NCBI RefSeq assembly: GCF_015234585.1
Contig: NZ_JADFCM010000008.1
Coordinates: 1,982,295-2,046,294 of the forward strand
Origin: Pseudalkalibacillus hwajinpoensis
Lineage (GTDB): Bacteria; Bacillota; Bacilli; Bacillales; Guptibacillaceae
Direction of reading: 5' to 3'
Length of the DNA stretch: 64,000 nt
The position numbers and the translations under genes are program-made. Shown one piece after another: positions 63,916-64,000 of this stretch. The notes below the pieces were generated by a model. That model searched no databases. It saw only the letters and a list, made by a program, of their open reading frames with translations, and was not told where the DNA came from. Position 1 is the stretch's first letter, and each line of letters starts with the position of its first letter.

Positions 63916-64000
63916 TTACGATTGAAATACCCCTTTTATTCCATCAATAATCGCAATAAAGAAATCAATGATTTTTTGAATAAATGACTGTGTCTCGTCT
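63916..64000 (-). CDS. C-terminal fragment of a small, possibly amphipathic protein
   Basis: An open minus-strand frame runs from the window edge to TAA at 63916; the visible 27 residues are DETQSFIQKIIDFF then IAIIDGIKGVFQS. Hydrophobic residues fall on one face of a helix. Start and family cannot be seen. Confidence 0.4.
   Translation of the reverse strand, partial: DETQSFIQKIIDFFIAIIDGIKGVFQS

Overview
This is an ordinary chromosomal segment of a low-GC, endospore-forming Bacillaceae. Gene order follows the Bacillus subtilis yqh/comG/yqg neighbourhood closely: yqhH-yqhG, comG, mgsR(yqgZ)-yqgY-yqgX-yqgW-yqgV, yqgT-yqgS-glcK-yqgQ, yqgN, rpmG, phoU-pst, pbpA-yqgE, sodA-yqgC-yqgB. A spore germination-family gene supports spore formation. 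I see no prophage, insertion sequence, CRISPR array or plasmid gene. The species cannot be named from the sequence alone.

Layout. 1-7.8 kb: end of an SNF2 helicase and YqhG on the plus strand, then the competence pseudopilus operon comGA-GG with aroK and yqzE on the minus strand, and a small hydrolase/YbjQ cluster. 7.8-12 kb: tRNA-Gln, the SigB-type regulator mgsR with a readable SigB promoter, and small membrane proteins around a metallo-beta-lactamase-fold gene. 12-17.7 kb: a FetAB-like ABC transporter joined to a thiamine-binding protein, then a TPP-riboswitch thiamine operon (thiE-S-G-O-D). 17.7-23.2 kb: cell-wall endopeptidase, LTA synthase family protein, glucokinase, nitroreductase, YqgQ. 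23.3-33.2 kb: a block replacing part of the B. subtilis order (SpoVAF-like germination protein, M42 peptidase, HAD phosphatase, a T-box-controlled NhaC-type transporter followed by a 57-residue membrane protein, moeB/thiF, mobA, DUF92), then yqgN and rpmG. 33.2-48.9 kb: a GH15 glucoamylase-like enzyme; the high-affinity phosphate system pstS-C-A-B-phoU behind an exactly phased Pho box; pbpA; sodA; a seven-tRNA cluster; a Na/Pi cotransporter. 48.9-63.1 kb: two SAM-riboswitch (S-box) operons that converge, metI-metC-yitJ-metH on plus and yezD-cysH-cysP-sat-cysC-cobA-sirB-sirC on minus, sharing one bidirectional terminator. 63.2-64 kb: an NfeD-type membrane protein and the end of a further small gene.

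How it works together. The right-hand third is a sulfur module: sulfate uptake, activation and reduction plus siroheme synthesis (needed by sulfite reductase, which is not in the window) supply sulfide, and the met operon turns homoserine esters into methionine with B12-dependent MetH and the folate-coupled YitJ. Both arms are wired to SAM. Other metabolite-sensing RNAs are the TPP riboswitch and a T-box. Phosphate supply is under PhoP-type control, and stress control is indicated by the SigB promoter of mgsR.

Most candidate novelty is small-scale: a 57-aa membrane protein downstream of a T-box transporter, a dispersed palindromic intergenic repeat in at least two copies, Gly-rich/His C-terminal tails on two neighbouring mini-membrane proteins, and a FetAB-thiamine-binding-protein operon. 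I did not find a clearly new multi-gene system.
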